Shown here piece by piece: positions 32,850-41,288 of a stretch of DNA of 64,000 nt. Source of the DNA: Beijerinckiaceae bacterium (lineage in GTDB: Bacteria; Pseudomonadota; Alphaproteobacteria; Rhizobiales; Beijerinckiaceae); NCBI GenBank assembly GCA_027533425.1, contig JAPZUD010000001.1, positions 372,001 through 436,000 on the forward strand, given 5' to 3'. Under the pieces are notes generated by a model. It searched no databases. It was not told the origin of the DNA and was given only the letters and a program-made list of their open reading frames with translations. How positions within the stretch are numbered: position 1 is the stretch's first letter; every line of letters starts with the position of its first letter. Made by a program: the position numbers and the translations under genes.

Positions 32850-33917
32850 ATGCGGCGCCTGTTCCGCCTGCTGCGGATGGTGGGCATCGCGTTTGCCGTC
32901 CTGGTTGCGGCCGCCGCAGTGCCGGTTCTCTATGTCGAGACTCAATGTTTCGGGCCGCCGGAACCGGCTGTCGCCGCGCGGGAGCCCATCCTGCCGCCGG
33001 AGCATCGCCGCGCCCTGGTCGACACCTTCCTGACCTATCCGGAATGGTCGATCGTCCATGCCTATGAGGATCTGGCTGTCGTTTCCCGCCGCGACGGGGA
33101 GGGAGCCTTCGCCTATCGCGCGGCCATTGCCGGCTATTGGGGCAATCTTTGCGCCCTGGCCCGGACGGCCTCGGCGCGGGGCGAGGTCTCCGGCGAGATC
33201 AAGGCCATGCTCTACATTATCGGCGTCAGCGTTTCGGCGGAACTCGGGCTGAAAGGCCTCTACGAAACAACGCTCGGCGCGCTGTTCCGGCCTTCCGCCC
33301 CGCCTTTCCCGGCGGAAGACCAGCTCGCCTGGGAGATGGGCGATGCCTATGCCGCCTTCCTCCAGCAGACGCCATGGTATGCCTTCCCCTTCGGCGAGTA
33401 TCTCGGCAAGCTCTGGGCCTTGCCCTTCGGCAGCGTTGCACCGGCCCGCGCGCTCGAGCGGCGACTTGCCCTCTCGCTCGAATGGGGCGGCAAGGCGGTT
33501 TATGCAAAGGCCATGGCCGCTGCGGCTGGCCTCGCCCCGGCCAGCCTGACCATCCGCAGCGTCCTCTCCGGAATCGAGCCGATGCCGGAAGCCACGATCA
33601 TCGACAAACGGCCCGATGGCAGCGTCATCGTCGAAACGCCGCGCTATCGCGCGTTCACCGCCTTCCTTTTGCACCAGATGGGCAAAGGGCATCGCGTGCT
33701 CGAAATAGCCGGACAGACCGAGATCCTTGTCACCGTGCTGGTGCCTCCGTCGTGGCAGGCGCCGCCGGGCCTGCCGCCCGCGCTGGTTGCCGTGCCCGTC
33801 CAGGCCCGGCCCGGCTGGCAGCGTCTCGGCTATTTCGTGCGACTCGATGCTCTGCCGGCGCTGAATGCCGCGCTGGCGAGGGCCGGCGGTCAGTTCGAGC
33901 ATGCCTATGACTATTGA
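32850..33917 (+). CDS. Membrane-anchored protein of unknown function
   Basis: 355 residues. One N-terminal span (MVGIAFAVLVAAAAVPVLYV) and then a mostly soluble domain, probably periplasmic. Visible stretches include FLTYPEWSIVHAYEDLAVVSRR near 60-80, YWGNLCALARTAS, and EYLGKLWALPFG near 185-195. A further weakly hydrophobic stretch (AMLYIIGVSVSAELGLKGLYETTLG) could be a second span or a hydrophobic helix. I do not recognise the family. The gene overlaps the next one by 11 nt, indicating co-translation. Confidence 0.65.
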   Translation: MRRLFRLLRMVGIAFAVLVAAAAVPVLYVETQCFGPPEPAVAAREPILPPEHRRALVDTFLTYPEWSIVHAYEDLAVVSRRDGEGAFAYRAAIAGYWGNLCALARTASARGEVSGEIKAMLYIIGVSVSAELGLKGLYETTLGALFRPSAPPFPAEDQLAWEMGDAYAAFLQQTPWYAFPFGEYLGKLWALPFGSVAPARALERRLALSLEWGGKAVYAKAMAAAAGLAPASLTIRSVLSGIEPMPEATIIDKRPDGSVIVETPRYRAFTAFLLHQMGKGHRVLEIAGQTEILVTVLVPPSWQAPPGLPPALVAVPVQARPGWQRLGYFVRLDALPALNAALARAGGQFEHAYDY

Positions 33918-34227
33918 GCGGAAGCCTTCCGGCTGGCTGACCGGAGCTGCTCTGGCGCTGGCCGGCTGGTGGAGCCTGCTCCTGGTCTGGCCGCTTCTCG
34001 ATGGCCGCGCGCGTACCGTGACCGTCATGGCCCTGTCAGAAGGGCATCTTCTCCGGGCCATTGCCGGGTCGGACGTGGCTCTGCTCGAGGGAAGCGGCCG
34101 GGTGATGGTGCTGGCCGGCCGCAGCCCCGGCTTTGTGCGCCAGCTCTATGCCGCAGGCGGCATCCTTGTTTTGGCGACGGACGGGCGGGGCTGCATCGGG
34201 ACCCGGAATTCCGGCAGCGCCCGCTGA
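33907..34227 (+). CDS. Small membrane-anchored protein, unknown
   Basis: 106 residues from the ATG at 33907 (an in-frame ATG at 33901 is equally possible). One N-terminal span (WLTGAALALAGWWSLLLVWPLL), then a short domain (GHLLRAIAGSDVALLEGSGRVMVLAGRSPGFVRQLYAAGG) that looks like a single alpha/beta unit. The start lies inside the end of the preceding gene. It appears to be the last gene of the flavoprotein unit. No family recognised. Confidence 0.55.
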   Translation: MTIERKPSGWLTGAALALAGWWSLLLVWPLLDGRARTVTVMALSEGHLLRAIAGSDVALLEGSGRVMVLAGRSPGFVRQLYAAGGILVLATDGRGCIGTRNSGSAR

Positions 34228-34685
34228 AGATTGCCTTCTCCCGAACCGCTGCCTTGCCGGCTTGATGAACAAACAGGTTCAGGGTCCGCAGTCCCTTCGG
34301 CGGCTCCTTGCTGACGAGGCTGCCTGAAGTTTGCGCATATTGCCGTCGGGGAGAGCATCTGAACTCTCCTCCCTGATGCGCAATCAGGCAGAAAAAAGGG
34401 GGCGGGAGCCGGGAATTTTGCTTCTGGAGCGGCAATTCGCCCTGCGGCGGCATGGCCTCTTGCCTCCAGGATGCAGGGAGAGGGCTTGGTCCAGCCCTTG
34501 CTTGTTGCGCTGCGAAATCTTTCGCGGTTTCGCGGCGGTTCAGGGAACTTATTCATCTGGCATACAGCCAGCTATCGGCATAACCCGCTCGACATCGAAG
34601 AGATTCCGCAAACCGTCGAACCAGCGCACCACGCGCCGCAGAGAAGGTTTGCGCCAGCAACCCTAACTTTGGTCGAAGTCCTGCC
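34228..34685. other. 458-bp intergenic region before the glucan synthase gene
   Basis: No gene was found that has a convincing ribosome site. Two inverted repeats are visible: CCTGAT-GCGCA-ATCAGG (34372-34388) followed by an A-run, and GCGAAA-TC-TTTCGC (34512-34525). The promoter of the GH17-GT2 gene and a long leader probably lie here. A clear -35/-10 pair was not identified. Confidence 0.45.
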
Positions 34686-37517
34686 GTGAGTGCTCCCTCT
34701 TTCGTCCGGTTCCTGACCCGCCTGCCGGTTCTCGCCGCGCTCCTCGTCACCCTGCTGCATGCCGGCCTCTGGGCCTGGTATCAGGAAGTGCGGCAGGCGC
34801 CCGATCTTGTCGGCCGCCTCGCCAGCATGTCCTATACCGCGTTCGAGGGCCAGAAGCGCGAGCGCGGCGACGGCTACGTGCCGACCGCAGACCAGATCCG
34901 CAACGATTTCCGCGCCATCGCGCCCTACACGAAGGCGGTGCGTACCTACACGACCACCGAGGGGACCGATCTCGTCCCGGGCGTCGCGGCCGAGTTCGGC
35001 ATGCGCGCCACGATCGGCGCCTGGTTGGACAATGACCCGGAGCGCAACACGCGCGAACTCGAAAAGGCGATCGAGCTCGCCAACAAACATTGGAACGTCA
35101 ACGGGATCTATGTCGGCAACGAATTGAACGTCCGCGGCGATGTGCCGATCCTGCGTGGCGAACAGCTGACCGACGAGGAAAAGCGCGCTATCGCCACCAA
35201 GGAAAAGGACGCGCTGGAACGCGCGACTGTCAACCGGCTGATCACGCTGATGCGGCGCGTCCGGACCGAGACAGGCGGTCGGGTTCCGGTCTCCACGGGT
35301 GAAATCTACACGGTCTGGCTGAAGTATCCGGAACTGGTCGAGGCCGCGGACTTCATCGCCATCCACGTCCTGCCATACTGGGAAGGCACGCCGGCCAACC
35401 AGGCTGTCGACAGCACCTTCGAGATCCTTTCGAAGGTCCAGGCCGCCTACCCGAACAAGAAGGTGAAGATCTCGGAATTCGGCTGGCCAAGCGCGGGCTA
35501 TAACCGCCATGGCGCTGCCCCGGGCCGGCTCGAACAGGCCGTGATCCTCCGCGATTTCGCGGCGCGGGCGAACTGGCTGGGCGTGGATTACAACATCATC
35601 GAAGCCTATGACCAGCCGTGGAAGACCTTCGAAGGCGGCGTCGGCCCGTACTGGGGTGCCTTCTCCACCGATCGCAACACGAAGTTCCCCTGGACCGGCC
35701 CGATCCATGATCGCGGCTATACCGAAAAGGCGACCGTTGCTGTCATTGCCGGCCTCCTGCTCAGCCTGCTGATCCTCTTCCTGCAGGGGCGCGGCCCGCT
35801 TCGCGTCACCACCCGCCAGGCGCTCGTGCTTACGCTCGCGGCCAACGCGGTCGGCGCCTGGGCGGCTTTCGCCTGGGGCCATTGGGTCCTGCATTACTTT
35901 GTCCCCGGTGCCGCCTTCGCGTTCCTGCTTGGCATGGTCCTGCTGGTGCCGCTGGTCATCGTGGCGCTGAACCATGTTGCGGAGATCGCGCAGTTCCTGT
36001 TTGGTCGCCAGCCGAGCCGCCTGCTCGCCGCCGGTCGCCTGGCCCAGGCTGCACCGCTGCCGAAGGTCTCCATCCATATCCCGGCCTGCCGTGAGCCGGC
36101 CGAGATGCTCAAGGAGACGCTCGATTCCGTTGCCCGGCTCGACTACCCGGATTTCGAATGCATCGTGCTGATCAACAACACGCCGGACGAGGCCATGGTC
36201 ACGCCGGTGGAGGAGCATTGCCGCCTGCTTGGCCCGCGCTTCAAGTTTGTCAATGCCGGCCGCGTTGACGGCTTCAAGGCCAAGGCGTTGCAGATCGCGC
36301 TCGACCATACCGACCCGGCCGCCGAGATCATCGGCGTCATCGATGCAGACTATATCGTGGAGGCGAACTGGCTGCGTGATCTCGTCCCCGCCTTTGCCGA
36401 TGCCCGCGTCGGCCTCGTCCAGGCGCCGCAGGATCATCGCGATGGCCGCCGCTCGCCGCTCCATCAGGCGATGAACGCCGAATATGCCGGCTTCTTCGAT
36501 ATCGGCATGGTGCTGCGCAACGAGGAAAACGCCATCATCACCCATGGCACGATGTGCCTTGTCCGTCGGGCCGCGCTGGAAAGTGCCGGCGGCTGGTCGG
36601 AGGACACGATCTGCGAGGATACCGATCTCGGCCTCTCGATCCTCGAGAAGGGCTGGCTGCAGCATTACACCAACCGCCGCTATGGCCGCGGTCTGCTGCC
36701 GAACACCTTCCGCGACTACAAGAAGCAGCGTCATCGCTGGGCGTCGGGCGGCATGCAGATCGTCTTCAAGCATGCCCGCGCCTTCCTGCCGGGCCGCAGC
36801 AAACTGTCGCTCCCGCAGCGCCGCAGCTTCGCGGCAGGCTGGCTCTCCTGGCTGGCCAATGAGAGCCTCGGCGTGCTGATCGCGATCCTCAACATCGTCT
36901 GGACGCCGGTTGTGGCCTTCCTCAGCATTGCCGTGCCGGACAAGATCCTCACCCTGCCGATCCTGTTCATGCTCGGCCTGTCACTCGTGCATTTCGGCCT
37001 GCTCTACAAACGATGCGTCGACATGTCGGCCAAGGAAATGGCTCTGGCGCTGATGGCCCATATGTCCCTGCAATGGACGATGGCCCGCGCGGTCGGGAAG
37101 TCGCTCTTCGCGGACAAGCTGGTCTTCATCCGCACCGACAAGGGCGGCAAGGCGCAGAAGAGCGATGTGTTTGCCGCCCGCGGCGAGGCCATCATGGCTG
37201 GCCTTCTGCTGGCCTCGGCGGCGATCGTCGTCATGACCAACTATACCGAAGTCCGCGAGCTCTATCTCTTCGCGGCGGTGATGGTGGTCCAGGCGATCCC
37301 GTTCCTCTTCGCCGTCCTGCTCGCCCTGATCGAGCGCCTGCCGGAATCCGCCAAGGCCCGCATCGTCGAGTTTGACCTGCCGAGCCTCGAGGGGCTGCGC
37401 ACGCGCGTCGCCACTGGCTGGGGCAAGCCCGCCACGGGCAATTCCATGGCGGGGGTAACGGCGGGCACGGTCCCCTTTGCGGCCAATGATCAGGAACCGC
37501 AGCGGAAGAGCGGCTGA
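34686..37517 (+). CDS. ndvB: Beta-(1,3)-glucosyltransferase, GH17-GT2 membrane fusion (Bradyrhizobium NdvB type)
   Basis: 943 residues. One N-terminal span (11-31), then a GH17-like domain with the acid/base Glu in YVGNELNV (E146) and the nucleophile in KISEFGWPSAGYN (E264). Spans follow near 350-370, 380-400 and 405-430. A processive GT2 domain occupies about 458-690: DxD in IDADYIV (D553, D555), ED in TICEDTDLGL (E644, D645) and QRHRW (681-685), followed by four or so more spans. This architecture and size match the Bradyrhizobium enzyme that builds cyclic beta-(1,3),(1,6)-glucans (unrelated to the giant Sinorhizobium NdvB). It probably polymerises UDP-glucose through the inner membrane while the GH17 domain remodels or cyclises the chain in the periplasm. 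Confidence 0.85.
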   Translation: MSAPSFVRFLTRLPVLAALLVTLLHAGLWAWYQEVRQAPDLVGRLASMSYTAFEGQKRERGDGYVPTADQIRNDFRAIAPYTKAVRTYTTTEGTDLVPGVAAEFGMRATIGAWLDNDPERNTRELEKAIELANKHWNVNGIYVGNELNVRGDVPILRGEQLTDEEKRAIATKEKDALERATVNRLITLMRRVRTETGGRVPVSTGEIYTVWLKYPELVEAADFIAIHVLPYWEGTPANQAVDSTFEILSKVQAAYPNKKVKISEFGWPSAGYNRHGAAPGRLEQAVILRDFAARANWLGVDYNIIEAYDQPWKTFEGGVGPYWGAFSTDRNTKFPWTGPIHDRGYTEKATVAVIAGLLLSLLILFLQGRGPLRVTTRQALVLTLAANAVGAWAAFAWGHWVLHYFVPGAAFAFLLGMVLLVPLVIVALNHVAEIAQFLFGRQPSRLLAAGRLAQAAPLPKVSIHIPACREPAEMLKETLDSVARLDYPDFECIVLINNTPDEAMVTPVEEHCRLLGPRFKFVNAGRVDGFKAKALQIALDHTDPAAEIIGVIDADYIVEANWLRDLVPAFADARVGLVQAPQDHRDGRRSPLHQAMNAEYAGFFDIGMVLRNEENAIITHGTMCLVRRAALESAGGWSEDTICEDTDLGLSILEKGWLQHYTNRRYGRGLLPNTFRDYKKQRHRWASGGMQIVFKHARAFLPGRSKLSLPQRRSFAAGWLSWLANESLGVLIAILNIVWTPVVAFLSIAVPDKILTLPILFMLGLSLVHFGLLYKRCVDMSAKEMALALMAHMSLQWTMARAVGKSLFADKLVFIRTDKGGKAQKSDVFAARGEAIMAGLLLASAAIVVMTNYTEVRELYLFAAVMVVQAIPFLFAVLLALIERLPESAKARIVEFDLPSLEGLRTRVATGWGKPATGNSMAGVTAGTVPFAANDQEPQRKSG

Positions 37518-37519
37518 TC

Positions 37520-37906
37520 ATGGCGAAAGCAGACCCGCGACATGCGCTGGCCATTCTGGCCGGGGCCGGCCTTGCGGTCGGCCTCGGCTGGTGCCTGCGG
37601 CACCTTTTCCTCGACAATGATACCGTGCGGACCCTGTGTGACGCCGATGCCAATGCCTGGTTCTGCAGGCTGCGCGCGCAGCTTTCGCTGATCCTCCGTC
37701 ATCCGGCAGGCGGCTGGGTGCTGCTGGTCCTTGCGCTGCTGACGCTCTGGCGGCCGACGCGGCTCCGCATGGCTGCAGCACTTGTCCTGTGCAGCGCCGG
37801 CCTCGTTCTGTACCAGGCAGATCTGGCTTCCGGCGCGGCGGCCTTGTTACTGCTCCATCTGGCGCTGCTGGGCCCCTCGCGCGAACGCAAGGGCCACGCC
37901 GGCTAG
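37520..37906 (+). CDS. Small membrane protein linked to the glucan synthase
   Basis: 128 residues with three or four hydrophobic segments (ALAILAGAGLAVGLGWCL; GGWVLLVLALLTLW; MAAALVLCSAGLVLY; AALLLLHLALLG). It starts 2 nt after the glucan synthase stop, so it is surely co-translated. Its last 60 nt overlap the convergent GH17 gene on the other strand. Function unknown; an accessory subunit of the synthase is plausible. Confidence 0.72.
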   Translation: MAKADPRHALAILAGAGLAVGLGWCLRHLFLDNDTVRTLCDADANAWFCRLRAQLSLILRHPAGGWVLLVLALLTLWRPTRLRMAAALVLCSAGLVLYQADLASGAAALLLLHLALLGPSRERKGHAG

Positions 37907-39445
37907 GCTGGCCACGAACCACAGGGCCTGCCAGTTCTGCAGGCCTTCGACGATCAGGATCCAGATCGCGGTGAAGACGAGCCCGAGGGCCAGCGCCATC
38001 CCGCCGGCCAGATCAGACCGCTTCCGGTCCCGCCAGACAAGAATGAACAACGGCAGCGCGCCCATCATCAATGTCGGCGCGGGAAAGTCCCGGTAGCGCG
38101 CATCCAGCGCCAGCCCCAGTGCGCTCTGCAGCGCAAAGAAGCCGAGCGCGAGGAAGAGCAGGTCGAGCGGTCGAGCCGCTTCGCCCGCTTGGCCGGTCAG
38201 ACGGGCCACTGCGCGCGCGAGGCGCGGAGCGCCCTCGTTTCCTGCCACAGCCAAGACGCCAACGACCACGATGGCGAGTATCGCCGCCAGTCGGACCCCC
38301 GCGAAGAGCCAGTCCTTCCAGGTGATGCTTTCCAGAACCAGCTTCTCGACACTGAGGCCGGCGAGCGCACCGCCGACGAGAGCCACGGCGGCCACCTGGA
38401 TCCAGAGCCGCGATGCCTCCGATTCCGGTTGCTGGCGGATGCGCGTTGCGGCGAGGCCGAAGAGCAGGGCCGCGAAAGTCAGGCCACCACCGAGCTGCCA
38501 GCGCCAGAACGGATGATCGGAAACGGGCGAGCCCGGGAAGAATTTCGGCTGGTCGGCCCCGGCCTCGAACAGGCCCCAATAGCCGCCCACCGTGCCTTCC
38601 GAACGGCGCTTCCACGGCTGGTCGATCACCTCGATCCAGTTGAACTTGTAGTTCCCCTTGCGTGCGATTTCCGTCATGTCGGCGAGCAGCTTCGCCTGGT
38701 TGGACAGCGAGGGCAGGGCGCCTTCGCGCATGCGGCCGGCGCTTGGCCAGCCGACCTCGCCGATCAGGATCTCCTTGCCCGGGAAAGACTCGCGAACCTC
38801 CCTCAGTGTGTGGTCAATATGCGCTGCGGCCTTGTCGATGCCGATCGGGATATCCTCCCAATAAGGCAGGGTATGGATCGTGATGAAGTCAACGAGATTG
38901 GCCAGTTCACGGTTCTTCAGCCAGAATTCCCAGACATCGGCATAGGTCACCGGCACCTGCGAACGGCTCTTGACCTCGCGGATATAGGCAGCGAGTTCGG
39001 CAGGCGAGCGGTCACGGCGCAGCAGAACCTCGTTGCCGACAATAATCGCCCGCACGACATCGGGATAGCGCGCGGCCAGCGCGATCGCCGCCTCGACCTG
39101 CACGCTGTTGCGCATGATGTCATCGCCGATCCAGATGCCGAGATAAACCTTCATGTTCAGTTTGCGGGCAATGCCCGGCACATGCTGGCTGCCGAAATCG
39201 GTGGCATAGGTCCGCACGCAATCGGTCAGCGCGCGCACCCGTTTCATATCCTCCTCGACCTGTTCCGCCTCGATCCGCGTTGAAAGGTCGAACGGGCTCT
39301 GATGCGAGCGGAACGGCGCGAAAGACACGCAATAGATCGGCTCGCGCACGGTAGAGGCGGAAACGACGACCGGCTTGCCCATCCAGGCCCAGAACCCGGC
39401 TATCAGGGCGGAAACAGCGAGAAAGAGAGCGAGGGCGAGGCGCAT
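37847..39445 (-). CDS. ndvC: Beta-(1,6)-glucan synthase / GH17 glucanosyltransferase with membrane tail (Bradyrhizobium NdvC type)
   Basis: 532 residues from the ATG at 39445 (AGGGA 5 nt upstream; an in-frame start 28 codons earlier adds no recognisable signal). One N-terminal span, then a GH17-like domain with IIVGNEVLL (E139) and ILIGEVGWPSAGR (E230), the two catalytic glutamates. The C-terminal third is about seven spans (QLGGGLTFAALLFGLAATR onward). NdvC of Bradyrhizobium has the same arrangement and is needed for the beta-1,6 linkages of cyclic beta-glucans. Its stop lies inside the small membrane-protein gene on the other strand (60-nt tail-to-tail overlap). Confidence 0.8.
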   Translation of the reverse strand: MRLALALFLAVSALIAGFWAWMGKPVVVSASTVREPIYCVSFAPFRSHQSPFDLSTRIEAEQVEEDMKRVRALTDCVRTYATDFGSQHVPGIARKLNMKVYLGIWIGDDIMRNSVQVEAAIALAARYPDVVRAIIVGNEVLLRRDRSPAELAAYIREVKSRSQVPVTYADVWEFWLKNRELANLVDFITIHTLPYWEDIPIGIDKAAAHIDHTLREVRESFPGKEILIGEVGWPSAGRMREGALPSLSNQAKLLADMTEIARKGNYKFNWIEVIDQPWKRRSEGTVGGYWGLFEAGADQPKFFPGSPVSDHPFWRWQLGGGLTFAALLFGLAATRIRQQPESEASRLWIQVAAVALVGGALAGLSVEKLVLESITWKDWLFAGVRLAAILAIVVVGVLAVAGNEGAPRLARAVARLTGQAGEAARPLDLLFLALGFFALQSALGLALDARYRDFPAPTLMMGALPLFILVWRDRKRSDLAGGMALALGLVFTAIWILIVEGLQNWQALWFVASLAGVALAFARGAQQRQMEQ

Positions 39446-39615
39446 CGGATCCCTACATGTCCTGAATGGGCTGCACGGCTGGGCACGGTTCGGCATAAGG
39501 CAAGGGCGGGACATCCCCGGGCCATCCACCTTGTGTTTCGATTAGGCAGGGATTGGCCGGCTGGCAACACCGGGCGTGATCGATCATGGGAAAGCCTGCG
39601 GATTTTTTACCGTGC

Positions 39616-39633
39616 AGACTAACATGTCAGTCT
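39616..39633. promoter_or_regulatory. Operator before the L-fucose operon
   Basis: AGACTAACATGTCAGTCT is an 18-bp palindrome with one mismatched pair. It touches a perfect -35 box TTGACA (39633-39638), so a bound repressor would block the promoter. The GntR gene two genes downstream (40591) is the natural candidate. The sequence differs from the GTATGC-type sites of the other island. Confidence 0.65.
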
Positions 39634-39680
39634 TGACAACCTTGGCAGGTCAGCGGACTCTGCCCGCTAGTGAGGGATTC

Positions 39681-40589
39681 ATGGCATCGACATCAATCAA
39701 GGGCCGTATCGGCCTGAACTGCGCGCTTTCCACCCCGTTCCGGCCCGACGGCCAGGTCTGCCTGACGCGGCTGGTTTCCCATGCCCAATGGGTGCTTGCC
39801 AATGGCTGCGACGGATTCACCCTGTTCGGCACGACCGGCGAGGGGGCCTCGCTTGCCCATGCCGAGCGCAACCGCATGTTGGGCGCGGTCGGCGCGGCCG
39901 GGATCGATCTCCAACAGAAGGTGATGGTCGGCGTGTCGGCCGCCACGGTGGAAGACGCGGTCGAACAGGCCCGTACCGGCTATGCCATGGAGTGCCGCGC
40001 CCTGCTGCTGGCGCCACCTTTCTATTTCGGCAATGCCAGCGACGAGGGCCTGTTCCGCTTCTTCGCGAGTGTTTTCGACCAGCTCGGCGGCCAGCTGCGC
40101 GACGTGATCCTCTATCATATCCCCGGCATGACGCGGAACGGCATCTCGGTCGAGCTGACCCAGCGCCTCGCCAAGGCCTATCCCGGCGTGGTGATCGGCG
40201 TGAAGGATTCCAACGGCGACTGGACCGCCACCGAACGTCGGTTGACCGAGCTTCCGGGCCTGCAGATCCTCGTGGGTGACGAACGTCAGCTCGCGCGTTC
40301 GGTCCGTTCCGGCGGGGCGGGCAGCATTTGCGGCCTCGCCAATATCGCACCGGATCTGCTCCGCCCGCTCGCCAATGAGGGCAAGGATGATCCACGCATC
40401 AATGCCATGGTCGATGCCATCCTGAAGCATTCCTTCATGTCGGCGATCAAGGCGATGATTGCCGAGCGCACCGGCGATGCCGGGTGGCGCGTCATGCGCG
40501 CCCCGCTTGATCCGATGACGGAGGCCGCGGCACGTGAGCTGGCGGGAACCCTTGCGGCCCTCCGCTCGGGTGCGAGCGCGGCGGCATGA
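39681..40589 (+). CDS. DapA/NAL-family aldolase, likely 2-keto-3-deoxyfuconate aldolase
   Basis: 302 residues from the ATG at 39681 (GAGGGA ribosome site). Complete class I pyruvate-aldolase motifs: LFGTTGEG (49-55), the catalytic Tyr in ILYHIPG (Y145) and the Schiff-base Lys in IGVKDSNGD (K175). The operon also encodes a fucose mutarotase, an aldose dehydrogenase and a lactonase, so the likely job is splitting 2-keto-3-deoxy-L-fuconate into pyruvate and L-lactaldehyde, a role known for some NAL-family aldolases of non-phosphorylating L-fucose pathways. The family alone does not fix the substrate. Confidence 0.8.
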   Translation: MASTSIKGRIGLNCALSTPFRPDGQVCLTRLVSHAQWVLANGCDGFTLFGTTGEGASLAHAERNRMLGAVGAAGIDLQQKVMVGVSAATVEDAVEQARTGYAMECRALLLAPPFYFGNASDEGLFRFFASVFDQLGGQLRDVILYHIPGMTRNGISVELTQRLAKAYPGVVIGVKDSNGDWTATERRLTELPGLQILVGDERQLARSVRSGGAGSICGLANIAPDLLRPLANEGKDDPRINAMVDAILKHSFMSAIKAMIAERTGDAGWRVMRAPLDPMTEAAARELAGTLAALRSGASAAA

Positions 40590-40590
40590 C

Positions 40591-41247
40591 ATGAACAACG
40601 CCCCGGTCAAGCTTCGCGAGCGAGCCTACGAGAGCTTCACCGAGAGGCTCCTTTCACGCGAGATCCGGCCGGGGCAGTTCATTTCCCAGCGTGAACTGGT
40701 CGAGTTGACCGGCCTGCCGCTCGGCGCGATCCGCGAGCTGATCCCCCGTCTCGAGGCGGAAGGGCTCATCACCACCGTGCCGCAACGGGGGATGCAGGTC
40801 GCGCATGTCGATCTGAACCTGATCCGGAATGCCTATCAGTTCCGGCTTTTCCTTGAGACGCAGGCCACCGCGCTCTTCGCCCATGCCCGGTCGGATGCCG
40901 CGGTTGCATCGCTCCGGGCCAGCCATGAGCAGATCATCGCCCGCGCCGAGGCCGGCGAGCGCGAGACGCTGATCGCCGATGCCGAGGCCACCGACCGCTC
41001 CCTGCACGAGGCGGTGATCGACCATCTCGACAACGAGATCATCTCCAACGCCTTCCGCGTGAACTGGATCAAGATCCGCCTCATCCGCCAGAACGAGACC
41101 CGGCTCTATGCCGATCTCGTTGTCCCCGTCATGCGGGACCACCTGGCAGTGATCGAAGCCATCGAGCGAAGGGATGCAGAGGCCGCCGTAGCCGCGATGG
41201 CCTTCCATATCAACCAGGCCCGGAGCCGGGCCATCAACATAGAATGA
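40591..41247 (+). CDS. GntR family transcriptional regulator of the L-fucose operon
   Basis: 218 residues from the ATG at 40591, one base after the aldolase stop. Winged helix at about 8-75 (AYESFTERLLSREIRPGQFISQRELVELTGLPLGAIRELIPRLEAEGLITTVPQRGMQVA) and an FCD-type helical C-terminal domain. Its place as second gene of the operon suggests autoregulation through the palindrome at 39616. The inducer is probably the sugar or its 2-keto-3-deoxy acid. Confidence 0.88.
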   Translation: MNNAPVKLRERAYESFTERLLSREIRPGQFISQRELVELTGLPLGAIRELIPRLEAEGLITTVPQRGMQVAHVDLNLIRNAYQFRLFLETQATALFAHARSDAAVASLRASHEQIIARAEAGERETLIADAEATDRSLHEAVIDHLDNEIISNAFRVNWIKIRLIRQNETRLYADLVVPVMRDHLAVIEAIERRDAEAAVAAMAFHINQARSRAINIE

Positions 41248-41288
41248 CAGACCAGAGGCCGTGAACGGCCCATTTCGGAGGAACGACC

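Noticed and set aside
30879-34061. A reverse-strand open frame of more than 1000 codons opposite the flavoprotein unit
   Set aside because: The forward strand carries real genes with ribosome sites, family motifs and tight spacing. The antisense translation is rich in Arg, Gly, His and Gln without any domain, as expected from high-GC third positions.
34372-34388. CCTGAT/ATCAGG hairpin as a terminator for the gene ending at 34227
   Set aside because: It lies about 145 nt downstream and is followed by an A-run, not a T-run, on the coding strand.
34554-34568. A GCATACAG half-site upstream of the glucan synthase as another GntR operator
   Set aside because: Only 8 of 13 positions match and the symmetric half is missing.
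34331-34666. A possible 111-codon gene in the gap before the glucan synthase
   Set aside because: No ribosome site, no domain and Arg-rich content; probably spurious.
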